NCBI GenBank assembly: GCA_900756155.1
Contig: CAAEJV010000004.1
Location: 1-64,000 of the forward strand
Direction: 5' to 3'
DNA from: Pasteurellaceae bacterium
GTDB taxonomy: Bacteria > Pseudomonadota > Gammaproteobacteria > Enterobacterales > Pasteurellaceae
DNA: 64,000 bases
How positions within the stretch are numbered: the first letter of the stretch is position 1; the number at the start of each line of letters is the position of its first letter. The translations under genes were made by a program, and so were the position numbers. The notes under the pieces are model-generated. The model saw only the letters and a program-made list of their open reading frames with translations, was not told the origin of the DNA and ran no database searches. Below are positions 14,640 through 24,408 of this stretch, piece by piece.

Positions 14640-17600
14640 TTAAAATGAGAAACGTAGTTCTGCATTAACATTATTCGCTTTCGTATCATGGTTATAAGCA
14701 CCTTGATAGCCGACTTTTACGCTAAATGCTGGTGTGAATTGCGCTTGTAATGCGACACCTGTCGTGACGACATTTTTCAATTCTTTACCATAAAGATTTG
14801 CTACACCTTGATTATTGATAACCAGGCTGCCTTCAGCGGCTTTATCTTTATGGAAACGATGATAAGCCACATCACCTAATAAGTTTAATTGAACGCCACC
14901 AATTGCAAATGGAATGGATGGACGTAAACCTACAGAGGTGACGATTAAATCACGATTGTTGTCTTTTAACTGCACTTCGTCTTTTGTCACACCTTTGTTT
15001 TTGATGTGCATATAGCTTAAGCCAGCATAAGGTTCAATCGCAAAATGTTCGCCTTTTAAGCCTGTGTAGGCAAGTTCAGCAAAGACATTTTGTGTTTGGC
15101 TATGGCTTTTCACGCCTTGTGCAAATTCAGCACGTTGTTCATGTTTCCCCCAGCTTTGAATAAAGCCAATTTTCGGAGTTAACACGTTGAAACGATGTTC
15201 AGCTGTTAAGCCTAAATGTACGGCACGATCTTTCGAAGTGCGGTCAATTTTGTGGCTGTTTTGTGTTGAGCCGACAAATACACCTAAATGTTTGTTTGTA
15301 TCAATGGTCGCATCAATACCCACAAGTTGATTGTACGCATGGCTGCTTAAGCTATCTGTGCTGAAGTGGGTGAAGGTGCCACTTGTCCAAATTTGTGTGC
15401 CTGCATCAAGCTGAGCTCTGACCGCACTTGGTTGGGCAAGTTGCTGACGAAGCAATAAGCCATTTAACACATTGTGTTGTTGAGCTGCAAGATCTTCATC
15501 ATAGCTTAGACGAGCAAAAGCTTGGCGAGCATTCTCTTCAGTTCCCAAAACAAGGTTTTGGTAAGCAGGGCTGTTTGTTGCTGCATCTAATGTGTTAGCG
15601 ATAGCCGCTTCATTTTCAGTGGTTGCTGCAGATGAAAGCGCTTTTTTCTGAACGGTCACTTTCAATGTATTCGCATTACTTTCATTTTTCACCGTAAGGA
15701 AATCATAAGTACGAGGTGTTTCAACTACCGCATTTTCAGCTCCTACAAATGAGCCAGAACCTTGTACTGAAACCACTTTTTGTGGATCTTGTTGTAATTG
15801 AGGCAGAATTTCTTCGTCAAATTTATTTGGCACTAAAATAGAGCCATCTGCAAAAGTTGCATTGACGTTAGCAATACCATTATTCAGTAAGAAACGACCA
15901 CCTTTTTCCACTGTCGCAGTGACCGTTTTCGCGGTGCTGGTTAAGGTTTCGGTGACAAATCCATTCTCACTTGGTTTAGTGACTTCCGCTTTTGGTAACA
16001 CTTCCAATGTTGCACCTTGTTTTACGATGACTTGTTGTGCCGAACCAAGGGATTGATTTAACCCTGAAAGTTGACCTTCATTTACAGTAATTGCACCGGT
16101 GAAGCTGTTATTACCAGTGAGCGTTAAGGTACCTGAACCATTTTTAGTTAATGTGCCGACATAGCCTTGTGCGGCACGTTCATTACGAGCGACTTCACGC
16201 GCTAAACCTACTTGATATTCAGCTTTTTCTTCTGCTGTCTCGCCCGCACGATTTTGCATTAATGCTTGTAATTCCGCTTTGCGCGTTGTCCAAGTGGCGG
16301 CTTCAGCTTGATCTTCGACTTGACGTGCTTTGATGGCTTTATCGCTAATATCATTTGACCAAACATCATTTTGATTGAGGTTGATTTTCATGTTTCCTAA
16401 GAATTGACCTGGACCAAACATGGCTTTGCCAAGATCCAAAATACCCCAACCCCAAACGTTACTCGGTACACCTTGTTCGGTTTCCCAACGTTCTAACGGT
16501 TTACCTTCAAGCCCTTTACGCAACGTTGTTTGTCTTGCTGTAGTCAGCATGACATCTCGCGCTTGATCGGTTGTCATGTATGGATAGCGAGAAAGAATGA
16601 CACCTAACGCGCCACTTACGTGAGGTGCTGCCATTGAAGTACCACCAGCCGATTTGTAGATAGGCTCACCATAAGTGTCGTTGTCTTGTAATTGAATATA
16701 GGCAGAATAGATGTTGGCAGATGGTGCCGCAATCGTCCACCATTTTGAATGGCCGGCTAGGTTAAATTCTTGAATATCTGCGCCTGCTTTTTCATCACTT
16801 ACATCGTCATTTGAGTCATTCGGATAGCCTTCACCACCGACTTGCCCGGTGACGTTTACCCAGTATTTTTCCGCATCAGGTCTGAAATAAGGCAACATCG
16901 CACGCGTAAAGGATTCCGCCATCATACTGCGGTTACCCGCTGTAAAAACTTGAATCACTTGTTTATTTTTTGCCACTTCATAAGCCGCATCAACAAAGTT
17001 TTTCTCACCACTCGTGACAAATTGATAATAAGCTTTTTCAGCCTCGCCTAAGTTACTTAAATAAATATGTGCCGCAGGACTAGATATTGGCTCAGGTGCT
17101 TTTGGTACATCATAATATTGCACGCCATATTCAGGCACATCACGCCAATCATATTTTGGTTTATAGCCTAAGGCACCGGCAAAGGATGAATTGACACGAC
17201 GGTTTGAACCCCAACTATTATTAATCACTTTTGCACCGGCATTTGCTAGGGCAGAGTATCCTTGCAAGAAGAAACCATAGTCTTGATTTGGACCATAGGT
17301 CATGTTGTCGTTACCACCAGTATTGGCAGAATAGAGGTTAGCGCCGAAAGCTACACCGTGCATCTCGTTTCCATCACGCGTTGCCGCCATTGTCCCGCCA
17401 ACGTGCGTACCGTGCGCATCATTAGTGTATTTATGCCATGTGCCGTCAATATTGAAGGCTTCACCTTTAGTGAAGATGCCATTATCTGTTTTATCGAAAT
17501 TGCGTTTACCGTTTTTTACTGGTTCATTTTTATTAATTGGACCATTTCCCACCGATGCATCGGGATAACGCATGCCATCTTTACTATAAGTCCCTTCCGT

Positions 17601-17873
17601 TTTTACAACGTGGATTCGACCATCTTGAAATTCAGGGTGGTTTAATAGCACACCTGAATCCATCACGCCGATTTTAACGCCTGAACCATTAAAGCCAAGA
17701 GCATAAGCCGTGGAGGCATTCATTGAGGTTAAGCCCCAGTCTTTGAGGTATTCAGCGCTTTCCCAACTTTTGGTATTACCAGCTTGGCCTTGTTCAGAAT
17801 AAGCGGCTGCATTAGCAGCATACCAACCAACGAGTAATGCGAGTGCGGTTTTTTGAAGTGTTTGAGGTTTCAT
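14640..17873 (-). CDS. Subtilisin-type serine protease autotransporter
   Basis: A secreted or surface protease using the type V (self-transport) route. The 1077 residues start with a signal peptide (MKPQTLQKTALALLVGWYAA, cleavage likely near Ala23-24). A peptidase S8 domain follows with the triad Asp72 (GVMDSG), His154 (HGTHVGG) and Ser413 (GGTSMAAPH). A passenger-transport repeat GTLTLTGNNSFTG lies near residue 583, then a long linker. The C-terminal beta barrel of about 280 residues ends in Phe (LRFSF), as outer-membrane proteins do. Known relatives include NalP, SphB1 and Ssa1, but NalP has a lipobox and none is seen here. The substrate cannot be read. It is divergent from galE across a perfect CRP site. 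Confidence 0.93.
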   Translation of the reverse strand: MKPQTLQKTALALLVGWYAANAAAYSEQGQAGNTKSWESAEYLKDWGLTSMNASTAYALGFNGSGVKIGVMDSGVLLNHPEFQDGRIHVVKTEGTYSKDGMRYPDASVGNGPINKNEPVKNGKRNFDKTDNGIFTKGEAFNIDGTWHKYTNDAHGTHVGGTMAATRDGNEMHGVAFGANLYSANTGGNDNMTYGPNQDYGFFLQGYSALANAGAKVINNSWGSNRRVNSSFAGALGYKPKYDWRDVPEYGVQYYDVPKAPEPISSPAAHIYLSNLGEAEKAYYQFVTSGEKNFVDAAYEVAKNKQVIQVFTAGNRSMMAESFTRAMLPYFRPDAEKYWVNVTGQVGGEGYPNDSNDDVSDEKAGADIQEFNLAGHSKWWTIAAPSANIYSAYIQLQDNDTYGEPIYKSAGGTSMAAPHVSGALGVILSRYPYMTTDQARDVMLTTARQTTLRKGLEGKPLERWETEQGVPSNVWGWGILDLGKAMFGPGQFLGNMKINLNQNDVWSNDISDKAIKARQVEDQAEAATWTTRKAELQALMQNRAGETAEEKAEYQVGLAREVARNERAAQGYVGTLTKNGSGTLTLTGNNSFTGAITVNEGQLSGLNQSLGSAQQVIVKQGATLEVLPKAEVTKPSENGFVTETLTSTAKTVTATVEKGGRFLLNNGIANVNATFADGSILVPNKFDEEILPQLQQDPQKVVSVQGSGSFVGAENAVVETPRTYDFLTVKNESNANTLKVTVQKKALSSAATTENEAAIANTLDAATNSPAYQNLVLGTEENARQAFARLSYDEDLAAQQHNVLNGLLLRQQLAQPSAVRAQLDAGTQIWTSGTFTHFSTDSLSSHAYNQLVGIDATIDTNKHLGVFVGSTQNSHKIDRTSKDRAVHLGLTAEHRFNVLTPKIGFIQSWGKHEQRAEFAQGVKSHSQTQNVFAELAYTGLKGEHFAIEPYAGLSYMHIKNKGVTKDEVQLKDNNRDLIVTSVGLRPSIPFAIGGVQLNLLGDVAYHRFHKDKAAEGSLVINNQGVANLYGKELKNVVTTGVALQAQFTPAFSVKVGYQGAYNHDTKANNVNAELRFSF

Positions 17874-17974
17874 GTTGTCTTCCTTTATCTTTTCGATTTT
17901 CGCAGGCTATTATTCGCCTCATCGAGAGGGGCTTCAATGACCCAAATCAAATTCCTATAGAAAAATGTTTATTC

Positions 17975-17990
17975 TGTGACAACGATCACA
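17975..17990. promoter_or_regulatory. Perfect CRP-N site between the autotransporter gene and galE
   Basis: TGTGACAACGATCACA matches TGTGA-N6-TCACA at all ten half-site bases. It is about 72 bp upstream of the start expected from TATAAT at 18043-18048, the usual class I position for galE. It could equally act on the autotransporter gene, about 100 bp away on the other side. Confidence 0.75.
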
Positions 17991-18042
17991 CCAAAGTGCG
18001 GTCAAAAAAGGGGATAAATTTATGTATCGTCGAAATCAATGT

Positions 18043-18048
18043 TATAAT
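18043..18048 (+). promoter_or_regulatory. -10 element of galE
   Basis: A perfect TATAAT lies 31 bp before the galE ATG. The -35 region (TTTATG, 18019-18024, spacing 18) is poor, which fits an activator-dependent promoter. Confidence 0.5.
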
Positions 18049-18078
18049 TCGCGAACAAAAATAATTAAGGAGTAACTC

Positions 18079-19095
18079 ATGGCTATTTTAGTAACGGGTG
18101 GCGCTGGCTATATCGGTTCACACACCGTAGTGGAATTATTAAATGCAAATAAAGAAGTGGTGGTATTGGATAATTTATGCAATTCCTCCCCAAAATCTTT
18201 AGAACGTGTGAAAGAAATTACTGGCAAAGACGTGAAATTTTATGAAGGCGATATTTTAGATCGAGCTTTATTACAAAAAATCTTTGCTGAAAACAGTATT
18301 CAATCGGTCATCCATTTTGCGGGTTTAAAAGCCGTGGGTGAAAGTGTCCAAAAACCAGCTGAATACTATATGAATAACGTATCAGGCACGATTGTTTTGA
18401 TTCAAGAAATGAAAAAAGCAGGCGTGTGGAACTTTGTATTTAGTTCATCTGCGACAGTTTATGGCGATCCAGAAATTATTCCAATTACAGAAGATTGCAA
18501 AGTGGGCGGCACAACCAACCCTTACGGTACATCTAAATACATGGTGGAACAAATTCTGACTGATGTTGCGAAAGCTGAACCGCAATTTAGTATGACGATC
18601 TTACGTTATTTCAACCCAGTGGGCGCTCACGCAAGCGGCTTGATTGGTGAAGATCCAAATGGTATTCCAAATAATTTATTGCCTTACATCAGCCAAGTTG
18701 CCATTGGTAAATTACCGCAACTTTCGGTGTTTGGTAGCGATTATGATACTCATGACGGCACAGGTGTTCGTGATTATATCCATGTGGTGGATTTAGCGAT
18801 TGGTCATTTAAAAGCATTAAATCGCCATGAAAATGATGCAGGTTTACACATTTATAACTTAGGTACAGGTACGGGTTATTCTGTGCTTGATATGGTGAAA
18901 GCGTTTGAACAAGCGAACAATATCGAAATCCCGTATCGTCTTGTTGCGCGTCGCCCTGGTGATATTGCAACATGCTATTCTGATCCAAGTCTTGCTGCGA
19001 AAGAGTTAAATTGGACAGCTGAACGTGGTCTTGAGCAAATGATGAAAGACACTTGGAATTGGCAAAAAAATAATCCAAAAGGATATCGAGATTAA
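18079..19095 (+). CDS. galE: UDP-glucose 4-epimerase
   Basis: NAD-dependent enzyme interconverting UDP-glucose and UDP-galactose; in Haemophilus it supplies galactose for lipooligosaccharide. The 338 residues equal the E. coli length. The Rossmann motif GGAGYIGSH starts at residue 7, the catalytic Ser lies in SSSATVYG (residues 132-138) and Tyr149-x3-Lys153 is in YGTSK. AAGGAG precedes the ATG. It is followed by an AmpG-like permease gene 79 bp downstream. Confidence 0.98.
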   Translation: MAILVTGGAGYIGSHTVVELLNANKEVVVLDNLCNSSPKSLERVKEITGKDVKFYEGDILDRALLQKIFAENSIQSVIHFAGLKAVGESVQKPAEYYMNNVSGTIVLIQEMKKAGVWNFVFSSSATVYGDPEIIPITEDCKVGGTTNPYGTSKYMVEQILTDVAKAEPQFSMTILRYFNPVGAHASGLIGEDPNGIPNNLLPYISQVAIGKLPQLSVFGSDYDTHDGTGVRDYIHVVDLAIGHLKALNRHENDAGLHIYNLGTGTGYSVLDMVKAFEQANNIEIPYRLVARRPGDIATCYSDPSLAAKELNWTAERGLEQMMKDTWNWQKNNPKGYRD

Positions 19096-19174
19096 TCTCA
19101 CTCTTGTTGGGCGGAGTACATTCCGCCCTTAATATTTCAATCAGATAAAACACGCTCAAAAATAACCGCACTTT

Positions 19175-20449
19175 ATGTCAGAACAATCCCTTTCTAGTCA
19201 AATATTTACCCGCAAAATGCTGATCTGTGTCTTCACTGGATTTAGCTCGGGTTTACCACTTTTCGTGTTATTGCAAATGTTGCCAGTGTGGCTGACAGAT
19301 AAAGGGCTTTCCGTTGAATTAATCGGTGCATTGACAGGGGTGATGGTGCCATATGGTTTGAAGTTTTTATGGGCGCCGTTATTAGATCGCTATTTCCCAC
19401 ATTTTTTAGGGCGTCGTCGTAGTTGGTTATTGATTTCTCAAGTGATTTTGCTGATTTCCCTTTATGCGATTAGTCAGTTTGATCCCGTGGCAGAGTTAAG
19501 TACGGTGGCTAAAATTGCCACATTTATTGCCTTTTTCTCTGCGACACAAGATATTGTGCTTGATGCTTATCGTCGTGAAATTTTAACAGATAATGAATTA
19601 GGATTGGGGAACACCATCCATATTAATGCTTATCGTGTTGCAGGCTTAATTCCTGGCGGGCTCTCGCTTTATTTAGCGACGATTTATCCATGGGAAACCG
19701 TATTTTTATTGACCGCACTTTGTATGCTAGCGGGCATATTTATGACGCTCTTTTTAGCGAAAGAACCAAACATTGCACAGGTCGATCGTGATCAACCTTT
19801 CTATATGGTGTTTTGGATACCTTTGAAAGAATTCTTCCAACGCAAAGGTGTCGCCCAAGCGATCGGTTTTTTACTCTTTTTATTCTTGTATAAATTTGGC
19901 GATTCATTTGCTACTACGTTACAAACGAAATTCGTCTATGACATGGGCTTTGAAAAAGAGCATATTGCGTTGGTGGTAAAAAGTACCTCTCTTTGGGCAA
20001 GTATCTCTGCCGGTCTCGTGGGTGGCGTGATTATGTTACGCCTTGGCATTAACCGCGCATTATGGGTATTTGGTTTTATCCAATTGATTACTATTGGTGG
20101 ATTTATTTGGTTAGCTGCATTTGGGCATTTTGACCATATCGGTGCTGCAGAACTTTGGAAATTAGGTTTCGTGATTGCGGGTGAATATATCGGTGTTGGT
20201 CTCGGTACTGCTGCCTTTGTCGCCTTTATGGCTCGCGAAACGAATCCGCTTTATACAGCCACTCAATTAGCTTTATTTACCAGCCTTTCTGCTTTACCAA
20301 GTAAAGGGCTTGGTATGTTATCGGGTTACTTGGTTAAAGCAGTGGGCTACTATCATTTTTTCTGGATTTGTTTATTCCTCGCTATCCCAGGAATGATTTG
20401 TTTATTCTGGGTGGCACCATGGAATGAAAAAGGAAATAAAAAAGCTTAA
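19175..20449 (+). CDS. ampG: AmpG-type muropeptide permease (MFS)
   Basis: Inner-membrane carrier of about 12 helices and 424 residues, resembling AmpG, which imports anhydro-muropeptides for cell-wall recycling. Typical stretches are TGFSSGLPLFVLLQMLPVWL, LGRRRSWLL and DAYRREILTDNELGLG, plus the late LSALPSKGLGMLSGY. It fits with AmpD encoded at 44.6 kb in the same pathway. A Hin uptake signal lies just before the ATG. Substrate is inferred from family resemblance. Confidence 0.85.
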   Translation: MSEQSLSSQIFTRKMLICVFTGFSSGLPLFVLLQMLPVWLTDKGLSVELIGALTGVMVPYGLKFLWAPLLDRYFPHFLGRRRSWLLISQVILLISLYAISQFDPVAELSTVAKIATFIAFFSATQDIVLDAYRREILTDNELGLGNTIHINAYRVAGLIPGGLSLYLATIYPWETVFLLTALCMLAGIFMTLFLAKEPNIAQVDRDQPFYMVFWIPLKEFFQRKGVAQAIGFLLFLFLYKFGDSFATTLQTKFVYDMGFEKEHIALVVKSTSLWASISAGLVGGVIMLRLGINRALWVFGFIQLITIGGFIWLAAFGHFDHIGAAELWKLGFVIAGEYIGVGLGTAAFVAFMARETNPLYTATQLALFTSLSALPSKGLGMLSGYLVKAVGYYHFFWICLFLAIPGMICLFWVAPWNEKGNKKA

Positions 20450-20547
20450 AATAAAATAAAGTGCGGTCAAAATTTACAGCAAAATCATTTGACCAAACAA
20501 GGCTTTAACGGTATTTTAAACGGGTCTATTATTTATTGGAGATTTGT

Positions 20548-21192
20548 ATGAAAATTATTCTTTTAGGTGCACCTGGTGCAGGAAAAGGCACACAAGCACA
20601 ATTTATTATGAACAAGTTTGGTATCCCACAAATTTCAACAGGGGATATGTTCCGTGCAGCGATCAAAGCGGGGACAGAATTAGGCAAACAAGCAAAAGCA
20701 TTAATGGATGAAGGGAAATTAGTACCAGATGAATTAACCGTGGCGTTAGTAAAAGATCGTATTTCTCAACCAGATTGTGCAAATGGTTTCTTATTAGATG
20801 GTTTCCCACGTACGATTCCACAAGCGGATGCGTTAAAAGAGTCAGGCGTGAAAATTGACTACGTTTTAGAGTTTGATGTGCCAGATGAAGTGATCGTTGA
20901 ACGTATGAGTGGTCGTCGTGTACACCAAGCATCTGGCCGTTCTTATCACATCGTTTACAACCCACCAAAAGTGGAAGGTAAAGACGATGTAACGGGTGAA
21001 GATTTAATTATCCGTGCAGATGATAAACCAGAAACGGTGTTAGATCGTTTAGCAGTTTACCATAAACAAACCAGCCCATTAATTGATTATTACCAAGCTG
21101 AAGCGAAAGCAGGTAACACTCAATATTTCCGTTTAGATGGTACTCAAAAAGTGGAAGAAGTAAGCCAAGAATTAGATAAAATCTTAGGCTAA
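20548..21192 (+). CDS. adk: Adenylate kinase
   Basis: Catalyses ATP + AMP to 2 ADP in the cytoplasm. The 214 residues equal the long (LID-containing) E. coli form. The P-loop GAPGAGKGTQ lies at residues 7-16, FLLDGFPRT in the middle, and the LID begins GRRVHQASGRSYH. I chose the ATG at 20548 rather than the in-frame TTG at 20536 because TTGGAG there is the ribosome site. An uptake-signal pair forms its terminator. Confidence 0.98.
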   Translation: MKIILLGAPGAGKGTQAQFIMNKFGIPQISTGDMFRAAIKAGTELGKQAKALMDEGKLVPDELTVALVKDRISQPDCANGFLLDGFPRTIPQADALKESGVKIDYVLEFDVPDEVIVERMSGRRVHQASGRSYHIVYNPPKVEGKDDVTGEDLIIRADDKPETVLDRLAVYHKQTSPLIDYYQAEAKAGNTQYFRLDGTQKVEEVSQELDKILG

Positions 21193-21204
21193 AAAAGACT
21201 GAAA

Positions 21205-21243
21205 ACTGACCGCACTTTGAAGAGAAAAGTGCGGTTAATTTTT
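21205..21243 (+). terminator. Uptake-signal pair terminator of adk
   Basis: ACCGCACTTT and AAAGTGCGGT form the stem with a short loop, followed by TTAATTTTT. Confidence 0.8.
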
Positions 21244-21289
21244 CAAAAGGATTTTGAGATCGTAAATTGAGATCGTATTTGGGGACATT

Positions 21290-23314
21290 ATGAGCAAGAA
21301 AAGAACAATAGCATTGACGATTTCGGCTATCGCAGTGGCATTTGGGATCGGCGCACAATTTTACACTAATCACAAAATCGATCAGGTGTTAAAAAATTTC
21401 CCTTATTCTTTGGATAACCAAGCAACCTTAAATGTGACGCAAACCGCGAAAAACTTTTTTATTCGTGAGTTGATCTTTAGTGTAAAAGATAGCGATGCGA
21501 AAAGCACAAATGTGATTTCAACTAAGCTCACCGCACTGCCTTTCTTCATTACAGCGGAGTCTCAGTTATCTGATCAATTAGTTCGTCAATTAAATAAAAC
21601 ATTAAATATCACGATTGATAAAAACACGATTAATAGTAAATTTTCGCCGGTAGGGGATTATTTACAGTCTGATATTTTGACGGAATTCCGTGATTTTGCG
21701 AATAAGTCCCAAAACCTTTCTATCGGTCTTCATTTCTTAAAAAATAAAGAAGTTGAGCTAAAAACAAACTTAAGTGGTTTTAATTACGATAAAGACACGA
21801 AACTTGAAGATATTGATGCTGAAGCTCGCCTTGTGCCTGTTGGCGCAAATCAATACGACCTATCAAGTATTGACTTAACCGCGAAAAATGCCGAAGTGGC
21901 GTTGTTAAATGGGGAAAACACCCATGTTTATATGAAAAATGCGACTTATCATTTTGACGTGAAATCAGGTGAGACAGATAAGCGTGATCTGAGTACGAAA
22001 TTCAGTAGTGATATTTTACGCATTGCTAATAAAAGCCGTACGACAGAAGAAAGCCAAGCGACAGCGGGTGGTTTGAATTTATTGATTAAACAAAATGGCG
22101 TGCCAAGTGCGGTCAATTTTCATCATGAATTTAAAAAATTAAGTGATGGCTCACTAGACATTAAAGACGGCGTCAATTTGTTAACGAAAATTTTTACACA
22201 AAATGATCGTTTTGATGGTTCGTTATCCGTGCTTTCTGTCAATGTGCCTAAAAATAATCAACCTTACTTTAACTTACAAAATGCCGGTCTTGAACTTAAG
22301 TTGGCGAATACGGATTTAACCAAGGCTAATGTAGATTTTAAACTTAATGTTGAAAGTGTGAAGCAAACCCCTGCTGATGAAGAGCGTAAATGGGAAGCTA
22401 AAGGCGGTAAAGTTAATATTCAGTTAGATGATTACAACGTGGCAAACGAATTAGCGTTTGTACCGTTTTTATTAGATGCTTTTGCTGAGAAAGAGGCACC
22501 ATCAAAAGACAATAAAGACTTCTTGAATGCCAAAGATAAATGGGTGAAAGAATTTAGTGGCAAAACCAATATTGAGGCCGCATTAAAATCATTTAATATG
22601 GCTGATTTAGTGCTTGATGACGTATCCGCCAGTGACAAGACGGAAACATTAGACAATGATCAATATAATGAACATATCACATTGTCAGCGAATAAAGCCA
22701 GTTACCCAAGTGCAGGGTTCCAATTTGAAAAATTAACGGTTGATGCACCATTTAAAATTAATCACAGCAAAGCGCATTTATCAGCAAGATTTTGCTCAGC
22801 ACCATTTTATGGGGCTTTATGCAGCACGCATTTAACGTCAGCCACATTTGATAAATACATCAAAAACTCATGGAAAGAGCTTGATTTAATCGTTGATAAT
22901 GCAACGTTGAATTTAAATCTAAATACTTATCCAGAGACCAATGCTTATCCAGTTAAATTGGAAGTGAGTGGTATTGTGCCTCAAGTGCCCGAAGATGATT
23001 CATCAGACATGATTCCAGATAATATTGAAGGCACATTTAATCTGACATTAAGTAAAATGTTGTTTGATGATCAAAATGAAAAAGCCTTAGCCATTAAGGA
23101 AAATTCATACTTTTGGCAATATTTAAGTAGCTTTGTGAAACATGATGGAAAACTTCACCGAGAATTTGTGGAAGAAGGTGATAATTACGTTTCTAGAGTG
23201 GAAAAAACGGAAAATGGCTACTTAATTAATGGTCGCACCCTTGAAGATCTTCGTCAAGAAAGCATGATGGAGACTGATGAGGGCGAAGAAGAGAAGCCAG
23301 CAGCAACTGACTAG
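21290..23314 (+). CDS. YdgA-like (DUF945) protein
   Basis: The 674 residues have an N-terminal hydrophobic segment (about residues 5-22, RTIALTISAIAVAFGIGAQFY), either an uncleaved anchor or a signal peptide, followed by a long, mostly periplasmic beta-rich domain. IDQVLKNFPY near the start and repeated stretches of alternating polar and hydrophobic residues fit the YdgA/DUF945 family, whose role in E. coli is not established. The acidic C-terminal tail (DEGEEEKP) is odd but not unique. It is monocistronic between two terminators. Confidence 0.75.
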   Translation: MSKKRTIALTISAIAVAFGIGAQFYTNHKIDQVLKNFPYSLDNQATLNVTQTAKNFFIRELIFSVKDSDAKSTNVISTKLTALPFFITAESQLSDQLVRQLNKTLNITIDKNTINSKFSPVGDYLQSDILTEFRDFANKSQNLSIGLHFLKNKEVELKTNLSGFNYDKDTKLEDIDAEARLVPVGANQYDLSSIDLTAKNAEVALLNGENTHVYMKNATYHFDVKSGETDKRDLSTKFSSDILRIANKSRTTEESQATAGGLNLLIKQNGVPSAVNFHHEFKKLSDGSLDIKDGVNLLTKIFTQNDRFDGSLSVLSVNVPKNNQPYFNLQNAGLELKLANTDLTKANVDFKLNVESVKQTPADEERKWEAKGGKVNIQLDDYNVANELAFVPFLLDAFAEKEAPSKDNKDFLNAKDKWVKEFSGKTNIEAALKSFNMADLVLDDVSASDKTETLDNDQYNEHITLSANKASYPSAGFQFEKLTVDAPFKINHSKAHLSARFCSAPFYGALCSTHLTSATFDKYIKNSWKELDLIVDNATLNLNLNTYPETNAYPVKLEVSGIVPQVPEDDSSDMIPDNIEGTFNLTLSKMLFDDQNEKALAIKENSYFWQYLSSFVKHDGKLHREFVEEGDNYVSRVEKTENGYLINGRTLEDLRQESMMETDEGEEEKPAATD

Positions 23315-23330
23315 TTGAAAGGATAATATA

Positions 23331-23371
23331 AAAATGACCGCACTTGAGATTCAACGTGCGGTCATTTTTTT
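23331..23371. terminator. Terminator made from a partly decayed uptake-signal pair
   Basis: AAAATGACCGCAC (23331-23343) pairs with GTGCGGTCATTTT; the left arm carries a full ACCGCACTT while the right reads CGTGCGGT. It lies between the 3' ends of the YdgA-like gene and lipA and has T and A runs for both directions. Confidence 0.8.
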
Positions 23372-23383
23372 ATCTGTTTTTGA

Positions 23384-24346
23384 TTACTTCACTAATCCAC
23401 CACTTGCTTGTAAATCAGCATGGTAGGAAGAACGAACAAATGGGCCACAGGCTGCGTGTTCAAAGCCCATTGCGTTGGCTTTATCACGGAACTCATCAAA
23501 TTCGGCTGGTGGCACATAGCGCGCAACCGGTAAGTGATGGCGACTAGGTTGAAGATATTGACCCAGTGTAAGCATGGTTACGCCGTTTGCACGTAAGTCT
23601 TCCATCACTTGAAGAATTTCTTCATTAGTTTCACCTAATCCAACCATTAAACCTGATTTTGTTGGGATGTTTGGGAACATTTCTTTGAAATCATGAAGTA
23701 ATTTCAAAGACCACTGATAATCAGCACCCGGACGAATTTCTTTATACAAACGTGGCACATTTTCCAAGTTGTGGTTGAACACATCCGGTGGATTGTCTTT
23801 TAATTTTTCTAAGGCTTGAGTAATACGTCCTCGGAAATCAGGCACCAAAATCTCAATTTTGATGCCAGGGTTTAATGCACGCACTTCTTTTACACATTCA
23901 GCAAAATGACCTGCACCACGATCAGGTAAATCATCACGGTCTACAGAGGTAATCACCACATATTTCAACTTCATATCTTGGATAGTTTCAGCTAATTTAC
24001 GTGGTTCATCCGGATCGGGTGGTAATGGTTTACCATGTGCAACGTCACAGAAAGGGCAACGACGAGTACAAATCGCCCCTAAAATCATAAAGGTTGCCGT
24101 ACCATGGTTAAAGCACTCGTGTAAATTTGGACAAGATGCTTCTTCGCAGACAGAATGTAGGCCATGACGACGCATCCCGTTTTTGATGGTCTCGATCTTT
24201 AATGAGCTAGATGGCAATTTGATTTTCATCCATTCCGGCTTTTTCAATAACTCTTGATTAGGGTCGATATTTTTAACAGGGATAATTGATGTTTTGGCTG
24301 CATCACGGTATTTGACACCGCGTTCCATTTTAAAAGGCGTAGACAT
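23384..24346 (-). CDS. lipA: Lipoyl synthase
   Basis: Radical SAM enzyme that inserts two sulphurs into octanoyl groups on lipoate-dependent enzymes. The 320 residues carry the auxiliary iron-sulphur cysteines (CEEASCPNLHEC) and the radical SAM motif CTRRCPFC, then the C-terminal PFVRSSYHA with the conserved RSSY. AGGAAAG precedes the ATG. It follows lipB after a 62-bp gap with a hairpin. Confidence 0.98.
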   Translation of the reverse strand: MSTPFKMERGVKYRDAAKTSIIPVKNIDPNQELLKKPEWMKIKLPSSSLKIETIKNGMRRHGLHSVCEEASCPNLHECFNHGTATFMILGAICTRRCPFCDVAHGKPLPPDPDEPRKLAETIQDMKLKYVVITSVDRDDLPDRGAGHFAECVKEVRALNPGIKIEILVPDFRGRITQALEKLKDNPPDVFNHNLENVPRLYKEIRPGADYQWSLKLLHDFKEMFPNIPTKSGLMVGLGETNEEILQVMEDLRANGVTMLTLGQYLQPSRHHLPVARYVPPAEFDEFRDKANAMGFEHAACGPFVRSSYHADLQASGGLVK

Positions 24347-24361
24347 TGTTCTTTCCTAAAG

Positions 24362-24386
24362 AAAAATGCCTGATTCAGGCATTTTT
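24362..24386 (-). terminator. Hairpin between lipB and lipA
   Basis: AAAAATGCC (24362-24370) pairs with GGCATTTTT (24378-24386) around TGATTCA. It may end most lipB transcripts or attenuate lipA, whose start is only 16 bp further on. Confidence 0.65.
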
Positions 24387-24408
24387 AAATGTGTTATAAA
24401 AGTGAATG

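Noticed and set aside
17262..17645. A 127-codon plus-strand ORF
   Set aside because: It is antisense to the autotransporter gene; no family resemblance.
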